DNA from: Setomelanomma holmii
Taxonomy: Eukaryota; Ascomycota; Dothideomycetes; Pleosporales; Phaeosphaeriaceae
Length of the DNA stretch: 64,000 bases
Direction of reading: 5' to 3'
Assembly (NCBI GenBank): GCA_010015745.1
Contig: ML978247.1
Location: 62,001 to 126,000 of the forward strand
The notes under the pieces were generated by a model. That model was not told where the DNA came from and made no database searches. It saw only the letters and a list, made by a program, of their open reading frames with translations. Numbering within the stretch: position 1 is the stretch's first letter; each line of letters begins with the position of its first letter. Below, piece by piece: positions 61,709 through 64,000 of this stretch. A program made the translations under genes and the position numbers.

Positions 61709-63965
61709 ATGAAATTTTTCCACATGGCCAATAGAGATGGAGATCATGTCTGCGAGATGTGCCGTAAGATTGACTTCTCAGATCTGCTTCAGAGTCCTCG
61801 ACATCCGAAGCGGAGTAAGCACCTGTGGGAGACGAGCGAATCGTCGCCGTATTTCATGAAGTTTTCCGATGATTGTCAGCTCTGTGGGCTCATGTTCCAG
61901 GACGTGCCTGCGCATGAAAAGGAGCAAACGTACGAGCTGCGATCATTTTCTCACCGGAAGAAGAATCCTTGGATTGGATCTTTCGATCCTGGTACTCATG
62001 ACAGTGTCTCGCTAAAGATCGGGCGGCCAAGGGATTCTGGATCTTTGTCTTATCCACAACATGACGTATTCTGCAAGCTGGCCAAGGATGGTTCTCGAGA
62101 ATCATACTGTGCCCAGCCCGTGCAGGCCATCTGGGATTGTGTCAAGGCACGAGAATGGATAGACACATGCAATGAGGAACACTCGTCCGACTGTGAAGAG
62201 CTTGTTTCTGCGGTCCCATACATGAATCTCATAGACTGCGAAAGGATGGTCGTTGTGAAAGCGTCGAAGAATTCGCAATGGGTAGCGCTCAGCTACGTAT
62301 GGGGTGTAGATCACCTAGCCACTGCATCAGTAACCCATGCCGGGTTTCGCGAAGGGTCTTATATACCTCTTGACCTTCCTCTTACGATAAAAGATGCCAT
62401 CAGTGTTACACTGAAGCTTGGCTATCGTTACATATGGGTGGACGAATACTGTATCGATCAGCCGACCAATCGCATCGCGCTGCACAGATCATGTCTATGG
62501 ACCAGATCTATAGTAGCGCACACTTCACCATTGTGGCTGCGGCCAGCCAAGATAAATCATATGATCTGCCAGGGGTCAATCTAATGCACCGCAAAGGTAG
62601 CATGCTTGTGTGCGTAGACGATTTGGTCCTCTCCTCGAATGGACCCAGGACGGATGATTATATTCGGCACTCAAAGTGGTTCACACGAGCGTGGTAAGTG
62701 CGGCATCACATTTCTCGATGTTGTATTGTTGTTCGCAGTCTGGCACGACACTGTTGTAGGACATTCCAGGAAGGTTTACTGATTACGCGTTTATTAGTAT
62801 TCACAGACCTTCAGATGTCGTTCTACTGCTCGGTCAACTCATGGATGGAAAGTCATGGGCGTCCAATACCCAACGAATATGAAGATGTAGAAGTTGTGAG
62901 AGGTTGCGGTAGCCTTTTCGGATCTTTCGCCCCTGTTGCGTCACAGTCGAAAGCCTTGAACTGGGAGGCTTTCGCAGAAATGCTAGATATCCACAGCAGG
63001 CGTCAGCTCACCAAACGGTCACGCGGTTGTTGGTGTGATGAATCACATACAGGGTTTAGACCTAGGTGCCAACACTCTTCGCGGCCTACCAATGTTCAGA
63101 AGGCATGACGAGGCACCAAGCCGTCCGTCCTCGGAGACGTCTGACACTTCTGAAACTTCTGAGATTTCTGAGACTGAAGAAACCGAAGAGACCGAAGAGA
63201 CCGAGGAGGAAACAAACGGCACACGCAGTGAGGTTGAAGAGGAAATAGAAATCGATCTTCTCGATACCTTTGAAGGTCAAGTGGCCGCCGCAATATCATG
63301 GCATTCGGCAGAGGTCGAGGAGTATCCGATCCAGCGGCATTTCATGTTCCCCTCGTGGATTTGGGCTGATTGGAATAGAGGTGTGGAGTTCTGGGTCCGC
63401 ACTATTTATGACTGGACTCAATCCTTCATACGACATGTGCAGCCGGAATTTGTCCTCTGCACGGGTCGTCATGTCATCCGAACTCTGGCAAACAACTGAG
63501 GGGAACAAAATTGAGCATGAGCTCGATGCGGTTGCAGTGATCCGGTTCGAGGCATTGATGGTACCTGCCAGTAGCTTCTCCATCTCCAAAAGCCAGGTCG
63601 AAGATATTGAGTCGGAGAAGCGCAACGAAGAGGATCTCGATTACACCTGCGGAGTTGCTAGTCGCAATTTACGTCGAAATGAACATCCAAACCCTTGTGC
63701 TCCCGATCTTCTGATTGAGAATGTACGCAAGGGTGTATGGTCGTGTTTCATGCTATGTGCTGGATGGTGCTATGGTGAAGAAAAAGATGAGGGTGGCTGC
63801 GAAATAACACATTCGAGATACGTCCTTGTTGTTCGCTGGGAGGCAGACAAAGTAACTGCTGAGCGTGTAGCATCATTTTGCATTTGTTCGGACTTCGACG
63901 AAGAGGACAAACTCGGCCCTTTCAAGGAGGAGCATTGGGAGTGGCGCCAGAGAAGGCTAGTCTGA
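61709..63965 (+). pseudogene. HET-domain (heterokaryon incompatibility) gene with frameshifts
   Basis: The start MKFFHMANRDGDHVCEMCRK opens a frame through the HET core blocks WVALSYVWGVDHLA and LGYRYIWVDEYCIDQ. At 62462 one base is missing: the next block (SHRAAQIMSMDQIYSSAHFT, then DLPGVNLMH) is in another frame, and no splice sites could bridge the gap without deleting core residues. A good 66-nt intron (62694-62759) then joins FTRAW to TFQEGLLITRLLVFTDLQ, the third HET block. At about 63022 the frame shifts again (RRQLTKRS to AVVGVMNHIQGLDLG). An acidic Thr/Glu repeat and FPSWIWADWNRGVEFW follow, and a last frame change near 63480 leads to the stop at 63965. HET proteins trigger cell death on non-self fusion. 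This copy cannot be translated intact. Confidence 0.75.
63173..63211 (+). repeat. Thr-Glu-Glu coding microsatellite
   Basis: Four consecutive nine-base units ACYGARGAR encode TEE repeats inside the broken HET gene, preceded by a related Ser/Glu/Thr run (SDTSETSEISE). Slippage in such repeats could have added to the frame changes in this gene. Confidence 0.8.
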
Positions 63966-64000
63966 GCACCGAAGCTCATTATATTCTAATCTGATGCTCA

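Noticed and set aside
62400..62520. An intron to explain the first HET frame change
   Set aside because: No GT-AG pair of 40 nt or more exists here that would not remove the conserved YIWVDEYCIDQ or QIMSMDQIY blocks.

Overview
The window is nuclear DNA of a filamentous ascomycete (Pezizomycotina). A Dothideomycete-type fungus is my best guess, but that is an inference from gene content and not a proof. The support is: short GT-AG introns of mostly 40-80 nt in most genes; single-gene units on both strands with no operons; and fungal-specific families (HET domain, LPxELR F-box-like, seven-helix rhodopsin-like, NIA-type nitrate reductase, fatty-alcohol oxidase). Many genes below are assembled by hand from several exons, with splice sites read directly from the sequence and checked for phase.

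Layout. 0-4 kb: the 3' end of an acidic hypothetical gene, a small two-exon gene, and delta-COP (RET2). 4.8-13.7 kb: a large acidic protein, a tiny membrane ORF, a NIPA-type Mg2+ transporter and APC4. 14-15 kb: ribosomal protein uL2 (RPL2/RPL8) in six exons. 15.5-17.7 kb: an AT-hook ORF with an internal stop, divergent from an F-box-like gene. 18-21 kb: MSS51 and a PAP2 phosphatase. 21.2-24.5 kb: nitrate reductase with an unusually long N-terminus and a NirA-type site upstream. 25.4-26.4 kb: an F-box-like gene with in-frame stops. 26.5-30.4 kb: a Ser/Arg-rich protein whose 3' end is tandemly duplicated, and a nuclear-type Cys/His protein. 30.8-37 kb: a GABA/choline-type permease, a PAF-acetylhydrolase-like protein that lacks its nucleophile, a Cys-rich micro-ORF and a GNAT acetyltransferase. 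38-44 kb: an interrupted RNase H gene, DUS1 and a FYVE-finger protein split by a 460-nt intron. 45-51.4 kb: fatty-alcohol oxidase, a rhodopsin-like receptor and a fragmentary multi-exon membrane gene. 51.7-56 kb: the molybdenum-cofactor locus MoaC-MoaA (cnxABC type). 56.5-61 kb: a hypothetical gene, a membrane-anchored histidine acid phosphatase and an intact RNase H paralogue. 61.7-64 kb: a frameshifted HET gene.

Functional links. Nitrate reductase needs molybdopterin, and the first two cofactor-synthesis activities (MoaA, MoaC) lie about 27 kb away in the same window. The most interesting structure is that MoaA/MoaC locus: the MoaA stop codon sits inside a usable 5' splice site, so one transcript could give either free MoaA ending in Gly-Gly or an in-frame MoaA-linker-MoaC fusion, in the manner of the animal MOCS1 gene. 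A second theme is gene decay: four accessory-type genes (AT-hook, F-box-like, RNase H, HET) carry in-frame stops or frameshifts, while all housekeeping genes are intact.
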